From assembly GCA_964572845.1 (NCBI GenBank), contig CAZNFX010000006.1:1-64000 (forward strand): a stretch of DNA of 64,000 nucleotides. The letters are read 5' to 3'. This document shows positions 38,566 through 47,619 of this stretch, one piece after another. How positions within the stretch are numbered: the stretch's first letter is position 1; the number at the start of each line of letters is the position of its first letter. The notes under the pieces were generated by a model that ran no database searches, was not told where the DNA came from, and saw nothing but the letters and a program-made list of their open reading frames with translations. A program made the translations under genes and the position numbers. This DNA comes from Bin55 sp964572845. Its GTDB lineage: Bacteria > Pseudomonadota > Gammaproteobacteria > Pseudomonadales > Azotimanducaceae.

Positions 38566-38641
38566 ATACCGTCGATCTCGCGACCAGAAGCACGATCTAG
38601 TGATGGCACCCAATTGCCACGGTGTTGCTCGCCACTTTTAT

Positions 38642-39748
38642 CTAGAGGCCACTATCTTGGTCCATTCCCCACGTCAGAACACTTCGCCTTAAGAACTCAG
38701 CAGCTTCAATGCCTTGTTCGCCAGCACGACCAAGATCCAAGTAGGTTTGAAGAGGACTGGTACAAACAATTCCAGCAGTAGGTTCGATAGCATCTTTAAG
38801 AACGCTGGAGTCGTCCGTCAAGTCTAAGATCACATTACCTCCTTGCGACACTGGAACAGCATTCAGTGACGCGACGATTGAATCAAGTAGATCCGGAGTC
38901 GCGTACAGAAACTCAGTGCTGTTTCGACCATACGGTGCAATCCAACGTGCAGCAGAGAAAGACCCATACATCACTTTCCCGTTAGTAGCTTCGTTGGCGA
39001 ATAACTGCCTGATCGCATTCTCCAGTCTCTTGCCATGAAGAGTTGTGTACAGCGAAATCTCTTCGTTGTTTGGGCGATAGCTTGAACACCATGCATCCAA
39101 AACGAGATCAGGTTCAATCAGTACTATGCCTTTGTGCGTTTCTTGTGCCCATTCACGGTTCAAGAGTCCGCGTCGTACGTTACTCGCTAGACCTAAGCTT
39201 GTATCTGAGACGGATGCTAGTTCCTTTACCTTCCATGGCCGACTTGGTTCCTTAAGCATGGTCCTAAGTAGTCTCGATGCCTTGGTACCGAACAGTGATC
39301 TCAAAGAGCGTCTTTCTGGTTTAGGTGTGTTTGCTGTGCTGATGTCGACCAGTAGGTTTGGTAGTCTCAAATAGGCGTTGCCGGCGAAGTCCAAATAGTT
39401 GGTCCTGTTGAGTTTGCAGATTTGTCTAGATTGCTCTGAAAGAAAGGGTGCAATGAATACGGGTCGTGCATCCAAGTTTGACGCGCTTATAGCATTGCTC
39501 AGTTTCAGGACACCGTCGCGAACATTGCGGGGCTGACCATTGGATTTGACCTCGATCACCAAGTCCATTGGTCGACCAAGCACACAGATTCTCGCAATAG
39601 CGTCGAACCTGCAATTAGAGGAGTGGTCAGTTGGCTCGAACTCGATACTCTCAAAATTGATGCCGTCTAAGTCGCTGCACAGAGCACTCAGTCGCGTTTC
39701 GATGGACTGAGCAATTTCTTGTTCGGTTCGATTCGTTGCTTGAACCAT
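38642..39748 (-). CDS. AbiEi-like antitoxin-family protein with nuclease-like N-terminus, 368 aa
   Basis: The N-terminus (about 10-110) has FDAIARI and DLVIEVKSNG with an E66-x-K68 pair and D49, resembling a PD-(D/E)XK fold. The middle (about 150-210) looks like a winged helix (WKVKELASVSDTSLGLASNVRRGLL). The C-terminus has LQTYLDLGRAGEQGIEAAEFLR, a hallmark of AbiEi-type type IV antitoxin proteins. No toxin gene is adjacent, so it is a solitary member. ATG 39748 is preferred over TTG 39757. Palindromes lie just upstream and could be its own operator. It is convergent with the TonB receptor. Whether it acts as a regulator or a nuclease is open. Confidence 0.72.
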   Translation of the reverse strand: MVQATNRTEQEIAQSIETRLSALCSDLDGINFESIEFEPTDHSSNCRFDAIARICVLGRPMDLVIEVKSNGQPRNVRDGVLKLSNAISASNLDARPVFIAPFLSEQSRQICKLNRTNYLDFAGNAYLRLPNLLVDISTANTPKPERRSLRSLFGTKASRLLRTMLKEPSRPWKVKELASVSDTSLGLASNVRRGLLNREWAQETHKGIVLIEPDLVLDAWCSSYRPNNEEISLYTTLHGKRLENAIRQLFANEATNGKVMYGSFSAARWIAPYGRNSTEFLYATPDLLDSIVASLNAVPVSQGGNVILDLTDDSSVLKDAIEPTAGIVCTSPLQTYLDLGRAGEQGIEAAEFLRRSVLTWGMDQDSGL

Positions 39749-39793
39749 GGGTTTCAAATTCTGGGTTTATATATGGACTGGTAAAACATGTAG

Positions 39794-39826
39794 TTTCAAC
39801 GGTTGTTGAAATCACTATTTTAGTGA
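39794..39826. promoter_or_regulatory. Two adjacent palindromes upstream of the AbiEi-like gene
   Basis: TTTCAAC-ggtt-GTTGAAA (39794-39811) is a perfect 7-bp inverted repeat. TCACTA-TTT-TAGTGA (39812-39826) follows directly. Both lie 46-78 bp upstream of ATG 39748. AbiEi proteins are known to bind inverted repeats in their own promoters, so these are candidate operators. Confidence 0.5.
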
Positions 39827-40183
39827 AATCAATCCGAATGTCAATCCAAATTGATGGATTCTCTCCGTAGTAGAGCTGATTTAGAAGTTAAGCAAGTCCT
39901 GCTAAGAAATTGTTGTTGACTGGGTCAATGCGTGAGAACTGGGTGATGTTTGTTGGATGCAAGGAGGAGGCGTTGCTGGCATTCACACGAAGCATCAATC
40001 TATAGGTGTAAGTGAGTTTCTCATTCATGGTTTCACGCCGTGCACAATACACTCGCTGCCACGTGAGTGCAAATTCACTGGAACATGAGCAACTTTCGGT
40101 TGGTTCAACTGTTCTTGATTGAAACTATGTTAGTAAGGCCAATAGAGGGCATACAATGCGATTGAAAGTGGTATAGGTTGGCA
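39827..40183. other. Intergenic region between the AbiEi-like gene and the protease operon
   Basis: No gene is supported. It should contain the plus-strand promoter for the His-rich protein and metalloprotease pair, but I found no convincing -35/-10 match. Confidence 0.45.
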
Positions 40184-40885
40184 ATGAGAAACACTAAGAA
40201 AAGCGACATCTTTCGTTCTGGCTGGAAGGTTTGGGCTGGTCTGGTTGTACTGGTTGTGGTTGCCGGCGTGGCAGTTGTCTACGTGGCAAATCTTCTATCC
40301 CGAGATGGGCCCTTGCGCGATTCCATAGTCCACCTCGACGAAGAACACGACCACGACCATGACCACGACCACGAACATTCCGACGAGCACGAGGATTCTC
40401 AATTTCCACCTCGCAAATTGCGCCATGCGTGGATCGAGAACCAGGCGAATCAGCAAAGTGCACCGAACCGCCCTGAAGGCTTGTCTGAAGACTCCGTATA
40501 CGTAACGTTGACCGGCGACTATTCTCAATGGCTGCTGGGCACGCCTGTCGAAATTGACATACCTCAAACGGACAAAACATATCTATCTGTGGTAGATCGC
40601 ATCGTGCCCGACGGTTTCGGCAACACGTCGATTTATGCGAAACCGGAGGAGGAAGAGGAAGAATTCCAGCAACTGATCGTCACGTTTGGAGGCTCCCAGA
40701 CGTTTGCATACGTCTCGACCACTGTCGGAACCTACGAACTCCATGGCACGGACGAGACAGGCTGGCTCACGCCAACCAGCAGCATGCGCGAGAACATCGA
40801 CTACACGAAAAAGGACGTCGCCGAGACCCGTCGCGACCGACATGCCAATACGAAGTACGTACCTCGTAGAGAGGACCAAGAATGA
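40184..40885 (+). CDS. Membrane-anchored protein with His/Asp-rich segment, 233 aa
   Basis: A short cytoplasmic N-terminus and one membrane helix (about 18-38, VWAGLVVLVVVAGVAVVYVAN) are followed by an extracytoplasmic part. This starts with a metal-binding-type run of His and acidic residues (50-68, HDHDHDHDHEHSDEH) and then a predicted beta-rich domain. ATG 40184 has AGG 7 nt upstream. Its TGA stop overlaps the metalloprotease ATG (ATGA), so the two are translationally coupled. The likely job is to assist the protease: zinc delivery, anchoring or inhibition. This is inference from coupling and the His-rich segment; I know of no characterised homologue. Confidence 0.75.
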   Translation: MRNTKKSDIFRSGWKVWAGLVVLVVVAGVAVVYVANLLSRDGPLRDSIVHLDEEHDHDHDHDHEHSDEHEDSQFPPRKLRHAWIENQANQQSAPNRPEGLSEDSVYVTLTGDYSQWLLGTPVEIDIPQTDKTYLSVVDRIVPDGFGNTSIYAKPEEEEEEFQQLIVTFGGSQTFAYVSTTVGTYELHGTDETGWLTPTSSMRENIDYTKKDVAETRRDRHANTKYVPRREDQE

Positions 40886-43800
40886 ATTCAGAATTTCACA
40901 GAAAAACAAGCATAAGTTTCATGAAGAGCTCTTCGGGCACAAGACCAAATATCAAACACTTGATTCGCTGGTGCATAGGAGTAAGTCTGCTGGCACTTTC
41001 GTTCGTTTCCGTCAATGCGCAGCTGGAATGGGCTAGCGTCGCGATAGAGTGTCCATGCACTTTGGAATCCGATGACGGCGAAACCGCAACGGTACAGTTT
41101 GGATTGCACAACTTCGAGGACTACCCCACTGAGAACCTGTACGTCACCATCGCAGTTACGGGAACCTTCCATGACGAACAGTTCGCAGAGGAGAAATCAC
41201 TGTTCCTGGGCACCGCTCCACTCGAGTTTGGACTAGCTCCCAATGAGGAAGTAGATTCTGCAACCTATGAAGTGGAGTTGGGCGTATTGCCCAGAGGGAC
41301 TGTCTATTTGGAGTTGCTAGTTCACCAAGGTCGCACTCTTACCTTTGCTTCGTTGTTGGATGCAGTTTGGTTTGCAGGTGAAACCGAAATGCCTTTCACG
41401 TCGCTAAGCAAGCGGAACATGGACTTTCTCCAGGACACCGACGGGGATGGAGTAGACGACGAGAACGAGCATTTCATGAATACAGATCCAACGGATCCTC
41501 ACGACGTGCCAGACAGTCCTACGATCGATATCGTCGTCGCGTACGAGTCCTTCCTTAGCTATGTGTTGCCTGGAACCGACCCAACGGTTCAGATCAGCCA
41601 CGTTTTTGCAGTGAGCAATTTCTTTTTTGAACGCAGTGAAACCGATGTGAAATTCCGATTGGTAGGGTTGGTTGACGAAAGCGTGGTGCCCGAGGTCAGC
41701 AGCGGCGCAACTTTTGTTCCCGATGAGGTGAGAGATCAGTTGCAGAGCGATTTCGGCGCTGATCTTGTGATTGCCTTGCATCCTCTCAATCCATCTTCTG
41801 GTCTATGTGGAATCGTCGAGGACATTAATGGGTGGCGTGGACGTGGATTCATTCATCGCAAGGATCGTGCAATTCTAGGGTCCGTGTGGTTGGGTCCGGG
41901 ATTGTGTCCGACAAACGTTACTGCTCATGAGATCGGGCATCTATTGGGATTGGGGCATTCTTACCTACAGGGAGCTGTTGGTGCCTTCTACTGGTCTCGT
42001 GGACATGGTGTCCAGGATGAGTTTGGTACCGTGATGACCTATGCCGGGCCGGCCTTCAATGCGATTGACATCGACAAGTTCTCCGATCCTGACGCCGACT
42101 GCAACGGCGAGCCGTGCGGGATACCGCATACACTGCCCAATCATGACGAAAGTGCGGACTCTGTCCGGACCATAGACATCACGAAGTATCAAGTTGCCTC
42201 TACCGGAACGCCATCGTCCACGTTCGATTTTGACGAGGATGGCTATGCCGCCGATGTAGACCAATTTCCGGTGGATCCCAACGAGTGGGTGGATACGGAT
42301 CAAGATGGCTATGGAGACAACAGCGACGCGTTTCCCAATCTCGCGACCGAGTGGAACGACTTCGACGGAGATGGGATTGGCGACAACTCCGACCCAGATA
42401 TCGACAACGATGGAATCCCCAACATCAACGACGCAGATCCGTTCGATCCCAACGTGAGTAGTGTAAATACTCTCACTGTAGTCAGCGAGGTTCCCAATGA
42501 CGGGCTTGGATTGAAGATGGTGCGCATGAACGACTTCGATGGCGATGGATTCGATGACATCGCCGTTGCCGCTCCGCAAGCTAGCAATTCGAATGGCGCG
42601 CAAGCGGGCGCCGTCTACTTGGTCTCCACTGCGGAATTCGATGGAGATACTCTCTCAGCGGGCGGCCACAGCGGCCAGCTCGGATTGCAGAGTCTCGTCG
42701 CACAGGGACGGGCGTGGGTCATAAATGGCATGGAATCGGGAGGTGCACTAGGCACGCACATGGCATTCCTTGAAAGCTCTCCGGATGTCGCCCGTAGCGC
42801 TAACCTTGCGATGTCTTCAGGTCAGAGTGTGTTTTTGGTGCAGCTTGATCCTGTCGCTCTGGACGCGTTCGACCGCCTCGACGGCTCACCCGATCGAAAC
42901 GTTAGTCTTGGGCAATGCCAAGGTAGTTCGGGATGCTGGTCCGTTGGAAGGAACTACGACCTCAACCTCATGGGTCTTGTTCCCACGCATGATCGCGATG
43001 GCGACGGAGTGGCTGATTTCGCTGCTTTGGGAACGCGTTATCAGACTGGCGACGATGTCAGCTTGTATCTCCTGACAACCACTGCGTTCCATTCGTTTGC
43101 GACTCGAACATCGGAAGCGAGCAATGCCTTTGATGAGATCATTGCTAATGCCGAACATTGCTTCCGCATCCACTTCGATACTTTTAGATCTAGCGCTTCG
43201 TTGGCAAATCTTGGGGATTTGACGGGATACATTGGGCACGAACTTGGGATCGGTCTCGACGGGTTTAGCTGGCTCTCCGAAGGAGAGGTCTACGTTCTCA
43301 ATACGGAACTCGTTCAGCTATTCGACTGGATTGATGGTGCGACAGACGGGCAAGTCGTCGTAGAAGACTTCTTCTTTGAAGATGGGGGGTCCTATCGGAT
43401 CACGAGTTCAGCATTCACGGGCGCAAACCGAACCGTTGAGAGCGTTGCCGATGTCGACGGCGACGGTCGTGGAGAAGTCATGGTTTGGACCACACTTGGC
43501 CCCCATACGATGTTCTCTGTAGAAGGACTGAGGAATCTTGATGCGTTGAATGGCACTGCAGATGGCGGATTGATTGACTTTACGAGCACGTCTGCGCAGC
43601 AGACAGGAGTCTGGAATATCTTCAGTTTACTTTCCTTCGATCCAATTCCTCACACTGTCCTGAATTCACACAACGGCGAGCAAAATAGCCTGATTCTCAT
43701 GGGGTACCAAGACCTGGTAGTCGTTGCGGAATTGACCAACATCAACGAATTGGATAGTCCATTCGGCGGACCTACGGATTCGACGATCGATCTGATTGAG

Positions 43801-46326
43801 TTGTTGAATCAAGACCGGGCATCGCTGCTCGTTGTACCTTCAGACGTTCGAGGCGGCGTAAGTCTCGGCGGAATGTTTCCGTTGGGAGATCTGGATGCCG
43901 ACGGCGGCCTTGACTTCACGTTCTCATCACGCACAACCGACGAGAATAGAGAGGCAACCAATACACTCCATGTCATGTATTCAGGAGCATTCTCTGCCAT
44001 CGACAGCTCAGACGGTCAATCGGATGGAACGCTCTTCTTGCACAACAATATGCAGGATACGGACGGAGATGGACTGCTCAACATAGCCGACATGGACGAC
44101 GATGGAGACGGCGCAAACGATTTGATCGATGCTTTTCCCCTGCACGCCAATGCAATCTACGATGCGGATGGAGACGGTACGGCGAACTTCATCGACGCCT
44201 TTCCGAGCAACCCGAACGAAGACTCGGACTTGGATATGGACGGCATCGGAGACAACAGCGACTTTGATGCGGACGGAGACGGGATTTTTGACTTCTTTGA
44301 TCCGTTTCCGTTCGACACTGACAACGACGGTTTAGTTAACTATGACGACCCAGATGACGACAACGATGGAGTGGTAGACGTTCTCGACGCCTATCCGCTA
44401 GACCCAAGCGAGCAGTACGATAGCGATGGCGACGGGTATGGCGACAACACCGATCTCTTCGTTCATGACGCGTCCGAATGGGTGGACTTCGATATGGATG
44501 GCATAGGAGACAACGGAGACCTTGACGACGACAACGATGGATATGCCGACACCGAAGACCACTTTCCGTTTGATCCAGAGGAATGGCTGGACAGCGACGG
44601 CGACGGAGTCGGAGACAACGCAGACATGTTTCCCCGCAACCCGTTTGAATGGGAAGATCTGGACGGAGATGGTGTTGGCGACAATCTAGGCATCGGCAAC
44701 ATAGCTTCCTTCCGCATCGAATCAGAGTGGCGGGAGCTCGACTTCGGCAACCTTGCGCCCGCATCGGCGCATCCATTGGGAGACTTCGACCTGTCAGGCG
44801 GCTCGAAATTGATGCTTCAAGGTGGAAATCCAAGCGATGCTCGAGGTGCGATTCACATCTTGTCAAGAAACGACCTTCAAATGCTCGATCCTCTTGACGA
44901 CCACACCAACCAGACAGTTAACGTCGAAGACTTTGGCGACGGCGAGCATAGCTGGGAGCTTCGCGGCGAGCGTTCTTCTTTCGGATTAATCTATGAAAGT
45001 TTAGGCAATCTAGCTGACATCGACAGAGACGCGATAGGCGATGTCGTCATTGGCGGTCCTCTCGACGACCTTGGGATGGGCGGAATCTATGTAGTTCACG
45101 GAAGCAAATTTGCAGAAGCGGACGCCCTTGATGGAACGGTGGATGGGAAAATCAACCATTCACAGTGTTCCTTGCAAGGCTTGTGTGTGGCAATACGAAA
45201 CCCAATCACAGATAGCTTCTTTGGTTACAGCTCTACTTCTCTTGAAGGTCTATTTGGCGTGGAAACCTCGTCGGTTGTAGCCACCAACTACTATGCCGAC
45301 CCCCGGCCTGACGACGGCGAGTTTGGTTCACCCATGGTGTATGTCCTCTCTAATACAGCCATCGCGGCTGAAGTGGAAGACGAGCAGGATGGAGCACTGC
45401 AATTGGATGAGGTACTGGAACGACCGGATACGCTTGAGTTATTCTCCGAGTTTTCCTTGTTTGAAACGATCCCGTATGCCACTAGCGTGTTCCAGGTCGC
45501 AGACTACGACGAAGATGGAGCGGAAGAACTGATCATTGCAATGCCGTTCGGCGGGTATACGTACTTCGTGGGTTCCACGGATCTCGTGAAGTCCGACGCC
45601 GCCGACGAGTCAATCGACGGTCGGGTCAATCTTCAGCATGTCCGTGAAGGACCCAACAGCTATCGACTAGATGGATTTGCTCCTCAGCTGACGTCGGCGC
45701 GGACCAGCGGCTTGGGAAGCAGTTTCGAAGTAACTCAATTCATACCAGTGAGCAACATTTTCGAACGCGAAGGAAATTACCTGCTGGACACATCGGACCT
45801 GCAAAAGCACGATGAATCGGACGGCGAAGCAGACGGCATAATCTCGAATTTGGACACTAGCGACACCAATACTTGGAAGATTGAGGGGGTAGGCCAACTT
45901 GAGATCTGCAACAGCGGAAAGAACCAGTCCGACACGCAAGTGATTGCGCAGAAGGACACATTCTTTGACGTAAGCTTCTACCTGTTCAATGTAGGTGCCA
46001 TGCACGACTTGGCCGAGGCGTCTGGCGCTACCGACAATACCGTTGACCTGACCAACGCGGGATCTAGTGGCGTAGCGGGGTTTTGGTCTATCGGTTTGGG
46101 TAGTCTGGGCTCTTCACTGCTGTCTGTGCATGCAGCTTGCATAGGCGATTGGGACGCTGACCTGACTGATGACGTGGCGATATCCACGCTGCACATCGAC
46201 TTTGACACCTTCGAGGTAAAGACAACTGTCTACTTGCTGATGACAGGGGACCTGCCGACATTGGATGGACTTGATGGCGCTATGGACAGCGAGATTGACA
46301 TTTCGGTTCTCTGGCGTGCGCCCTAG
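40882..46326 (+). CDS. Secreted zinc metalloprotease with beta-propellers and TSP3-like calcium repeats, 1,814 aa
   Basis: A signal peptide ends near residue 47 (SFVSVNAQ). The catalytic domain has the metzincin motif HEIGHLLGLGH (H349, E350, H353, G356, H359) and a Met-turn (VMTYAG, M385). A first thrombospondin-3-like block (about 449-523, DTDQDGYGDNSD) leads to a propeller region of FG-GAP-like units (about 524-1058, FDGDGFDDIAVA). A second, longer calcium block (about 1059-1273) and a second propeller region (about 1274-1814) follow. A recurring LDG-xxDG-x-I element marks the propeller units. It is expected to be a zinc endopeptidase secreted or surface-held with calcium-rigidified stalks; its target is unknown. 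It is coupled to the His-rich membrane protein by ATGA. Confidence 0.85.
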   Translation: MNSEFHRKTSISFMKSSSGTRPNIKHLIRWCIGVSLLALSFVSVNAQLEWASVAIECPCTLESDDGETATVQFGLHNFEDYPTENLYVTIAVTGTFHDEQFAEEKSLFLGTAPLEFGLAPNEEVDSATYEVELGVLPRGTVYLELLVHQGRTLTFASLLDAVWFAGETEMPFTSLSKRNMDFLQDTDGDGVDDENEHFMNTDPTDPHDVPDSPTIDIVVAYESFLSYVLPGTDPTVQISHVFAVSNFFFERSETDVKFRLVGLVDESVVPEVSSGATFVPDEVRDQLQSDFGADLVIALHPLNPSSGLCGIVEDINGWRGRGFIHRKDRAILGSVWLGPGLCPTNVTAHEIGHLLGLGHSYLQGAVGAFYWSRGHGVQDEFGTVMTYAGPAFNAIDIDKFSDPDADCNGEPCGIPHTLPNHDESADSVRTIDITKYQVASTGTPSSTFDFDEDGYAADVDQFPVDPNEWVDTDQDGYGDNSDAFPNLATEWNDFDGDGIGDNSDPDIDNDGIPNINDADPFDPNVSSVNTLTVVSEVPNDGLGLKMVRMNDFDGDGFDDIAVAAPQASNSNGAQAGAVYLVSTAEFDGDTLSAGGHSGQLGLQSLVAQGRAWVINGMESGGALGTHMAFLESSPDVARSANLAMSSGQSVFLVQLDPVALDAFDRLDGSPDRNVSLGQCQGSSGCWSVGRNYDLNLMGLVPTHDRDGDGVADFAALGTRYQTGDDVSLYLLTTTAFHSFATRTSEASNAFDEIIANAEHCFRIHFDTFRSSASLANLGDLTGYIGHELGIGLDGFSWLSEGEVYVLNTELVQLFDWIDGATDGQVVVEDFFFEDGGSYRITSSAFTGANRTVESVADVDGDGRGEVMVWTTLGPHTMFSVEGLRNLDALNGTADGGLIDFTSTSAQQTGVWNIFSLLSFDPIPHTVLNSHNGEQNSLILMGYQDLVVVAELTNINELDSPFGGPTDSTIDLIELLNQDRASLLVVPSDVRGGVSLGGMFPLGDLDADGGLDFTFSSRTTDENREATNTLHVMYSGAFSAIDSSDGQSDGTLFLHNNMQDTDGDGLLNIADMDDDGDGANDLIDAFPLHANAIYDADGDGTANFIDAFPSNPNEDSDLDMDGIGDNSDFDADGDGIFDFFDPFPFDTDNDGLVNYDDPDDDNDGVVDVLDAYPLDPSEQYDSDGDGYGDNTDLFVHDASEWVDFDMDGIGDNGDLDDDNDGYADTEDHFPFDPEEWLDSDGDGVGDNADMFPRNPFEWEDLDGDGVGDNLGIGNIASFRIESEWRELDFGNLAPASAHPLGDFDLSGGSKLMLQGGNPSDARGAIHILSRNDLQMLDPLDDHTNQTVNVEDFGDGEHSWELRGERSSFGLIYESLGNLADIDRDAIGDVVIGGPLDDLGMGGIYVVHGSKFAEADALDGTVDGKINHSQCSLQGLCVAIRNPITDSFFGYSSTSLEGLFGVETSSVVATNYYADPRPDDGEFGSPMVYVLSNTAIAAEVEDEQDGALQLDEVLERPDTLELFSEFSLFETIPYATSVFQVADYDEDGAEELIIAMPFGGYTYFVGSTDLVKSDAADESIDGRVNLQHVREGPNSYRLDGFAPQLTSARTSGLGSSFEVTQFIPVSNIFEREGNYLLDTSDLQKHDESDGEADGIISNLDTSDTNTWKIEGVGQLEICNSGKNQSDTQVIAQKDTFFDVSFYLFNVGAMHDLAEASGATDNTVDLTNAGSSGVAGFWSIGLGSLGSSLLSVHAACIGDWDADLTDDVAISTLHIDFDTFEVKTTVYLLMTGDLPTLDGLDGAMDSEIDISVLWRAP

Positions 46327-46400
46327 CGCAATTTCGGTGTGCGGATCCTCCAATGGATGCAGGTGCTAGGGAGTAGGTGTAAGTAGGCATATGCCTTGTG

Positions 46401-46432
46401 GAGGGGTCGGTTCTCTGGAGAATCGACCCCTC
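46401..46432 (+). terminator. Hairpin downstream of the metalloprotease
   Basis: Arms 46401-46414 and 46419-46432 (GAGGGGTCGGTTCT / AGAATCGACCCCTC) pair at 13 of 14 positions with a 4-nt loop, 75 bp after the stop. No T-run follows, so it may protect the transcript end or pause polymerase and not be a full intrinsic terminator. Confidence 0.5.
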
Positions 46433-46563
46433 GTGCGTTGCACGTTCGAGGCCTTGCTCCGCTTTGTTTTCTTTGCGGACGTTTGAACGTGCAAACTCGA
46501 CCGCATCTAGTACTGCAAAAGTTAGTGCATAATTGAAGCATTCCCTTCTGATTGAGCGAAGTG

Positions 46564-46845
46564 ATGACTGACGAACGTCTCGGCCATGACGAAACATTCA
46601 AATTTCAACTTGGCGAGAAGCTAACTGACGTGGTGACAGGATTCGAGGGATATTGCATTGGCAGAACAGATTGGTGGGGTAGAACCTGCGAGTACAAGCT
46701 GCAGCCTCGAATGGACAAGGATAGCTATCAATTGCCTGATGCCAAGTGGTTCGACGAACCTCGTCTGGTTAGAAGCAAGCCTAGTCCAGTCGAATATTTC
46801 AAGACGCTGGTGGATGTGATGGAAGGAGAGAATTCCTCCATCTAG
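46564..46845 (+). CDS. Small conserved-looking protein, 93 aa
   Basis: This small soluble protein has the pattern FQLGEKLTDVVTGFEGYCIGRTDWW, CEYKLQPRMD and AKWFDEPRLV. It resembles short proteins found in phages and bacteria that begin with FxLGxKVxDxVTGFxG and have a beta-rich fold; their function is not known to me. ATG 46564 is chosen over TTG 46552. It may be cotranscribed with the Cys-rich gene 84 bp downstream. Confidence 0.6.
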   Translation: MTDERLGHDETFKFQLGEKLTDVVTGFEGYCIGRTDWWGRTCEYKLQPRMDKDSYQLPDAKWFDEPRLVRSKPSPVEYFKTLVDVMEGENSSI

Positions 46846-46929
46846 GAATGCTCGCTTTTGTGGCGAGTAGGTTGTTGACCTACTATACCCAGCAGATCCG
46901 TAGCCAATTGATGGATTGAAGTACCGATC

Positions 46930-47418
46930 ATGCCAAACGGTGGATCTGATTGTTGCGGAACTTGCTGGTTCAATCGCAGGAATCGAAACCATCACCAATA
47001 CCTGCAGTATCGCGACGTTCGCATAGAGCCCTACTGCGAGATTCGCAACCTACCTCTAGAAGATCCGTTCTATACATACTGCGCCAATCACCCGTACCGC
47101 CGTCCACAGCGTGACCGTATGCCAATCGGTCCTGTATACGAAGGCATGGATCGACGGATTCTGCATCCATCTCCCGACACGCCGGAAATTCGGCAGCATC
47201 TGCTGGACATCGTTGCGGACACTTTGGACCACCGGGTAGTTGGCGGCTACCTCTTGGGATTTAGCCTTCTGGATGTGGTTTTTGGCCAACTGCTGGAATG
47301 GGGAGACGAACGCCTATTGCCGTTGGTCGAATCGTATCTTGATGACGAAGATGAAGAAGTTCGATCAGGGGCTAAGAGTGCACATGCAGGGCTGACCAAG
47401 CGGACATCCAAACGCTAG
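46930..47418 (+). CDS. Cys-rich plus HEAT-like hypothetical protein, 162 aa
   Basis: The N-terminal 55 or so residues carry a likely metal site: MPNGGSDCCGTCWFN (C8, C9, C12), EPYCEIRNLPLEDPFY (C36) and YCANHP (C51, H53). The C-terminal half is helical, with HEAT-like pairs (IRQHLLDIVADTL, RLLPLVESYLDDEDEEVRSGA). The opening motif MPNGGxDCCGTCWFN is one I have seen in scattered bacterial hypothetical proteins; no function is known to me. There is no signal peptide. ATG 46930 is the only good start. Confidence 0.65.
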   Translation: MPNGGSDCCGTCWFNRRNRNHHQYLQYRDVRIEPYCEIRNLPLEDPFYTYCANHPYRRPQRDRMPIGPVYEGMDRRILHPSPDTPEIRQHLLDIVADTLDHRVVGGYLLGFSLLDVVFGQLLEWGDERLLPLVESYLDDEDEEVRSGAKSAHAGLTKRTSKR

Positions 47419-47546
47419 GTACGCTGACTCCTCACGCTTCCAGTTCCCGCTCTTGCCTGAAGAGGCGAGTGCGTTCAAGATTGGAATGGAGATTAAAGCC
47501 GTGTTGTCACTCTTGAGAACAGGCGATTACATAGGATTGAAAAGAA

Positions 47547-47619
47547 GACGACCCGCGTACCGGATTGCCAGTACGCGGGTCGTCCAGGGAGGGGTTCTAG
47601 GTCTAGGGGTACCTAGAAC
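47547..47619 (-). terminator. Paired hairpins ending adhesin 3 transcription
   Basis: On the minus strand a 9-bp stem (47594-47602 with 47611-47619) overlaps the stop codon. A perfect 14-bp stem (47547-47560 with 47571-47584) follows, trailed by TTCTTTTC. This repeats the two-hairpin layout seen after the other two giant genes. Confidence 0.75.
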
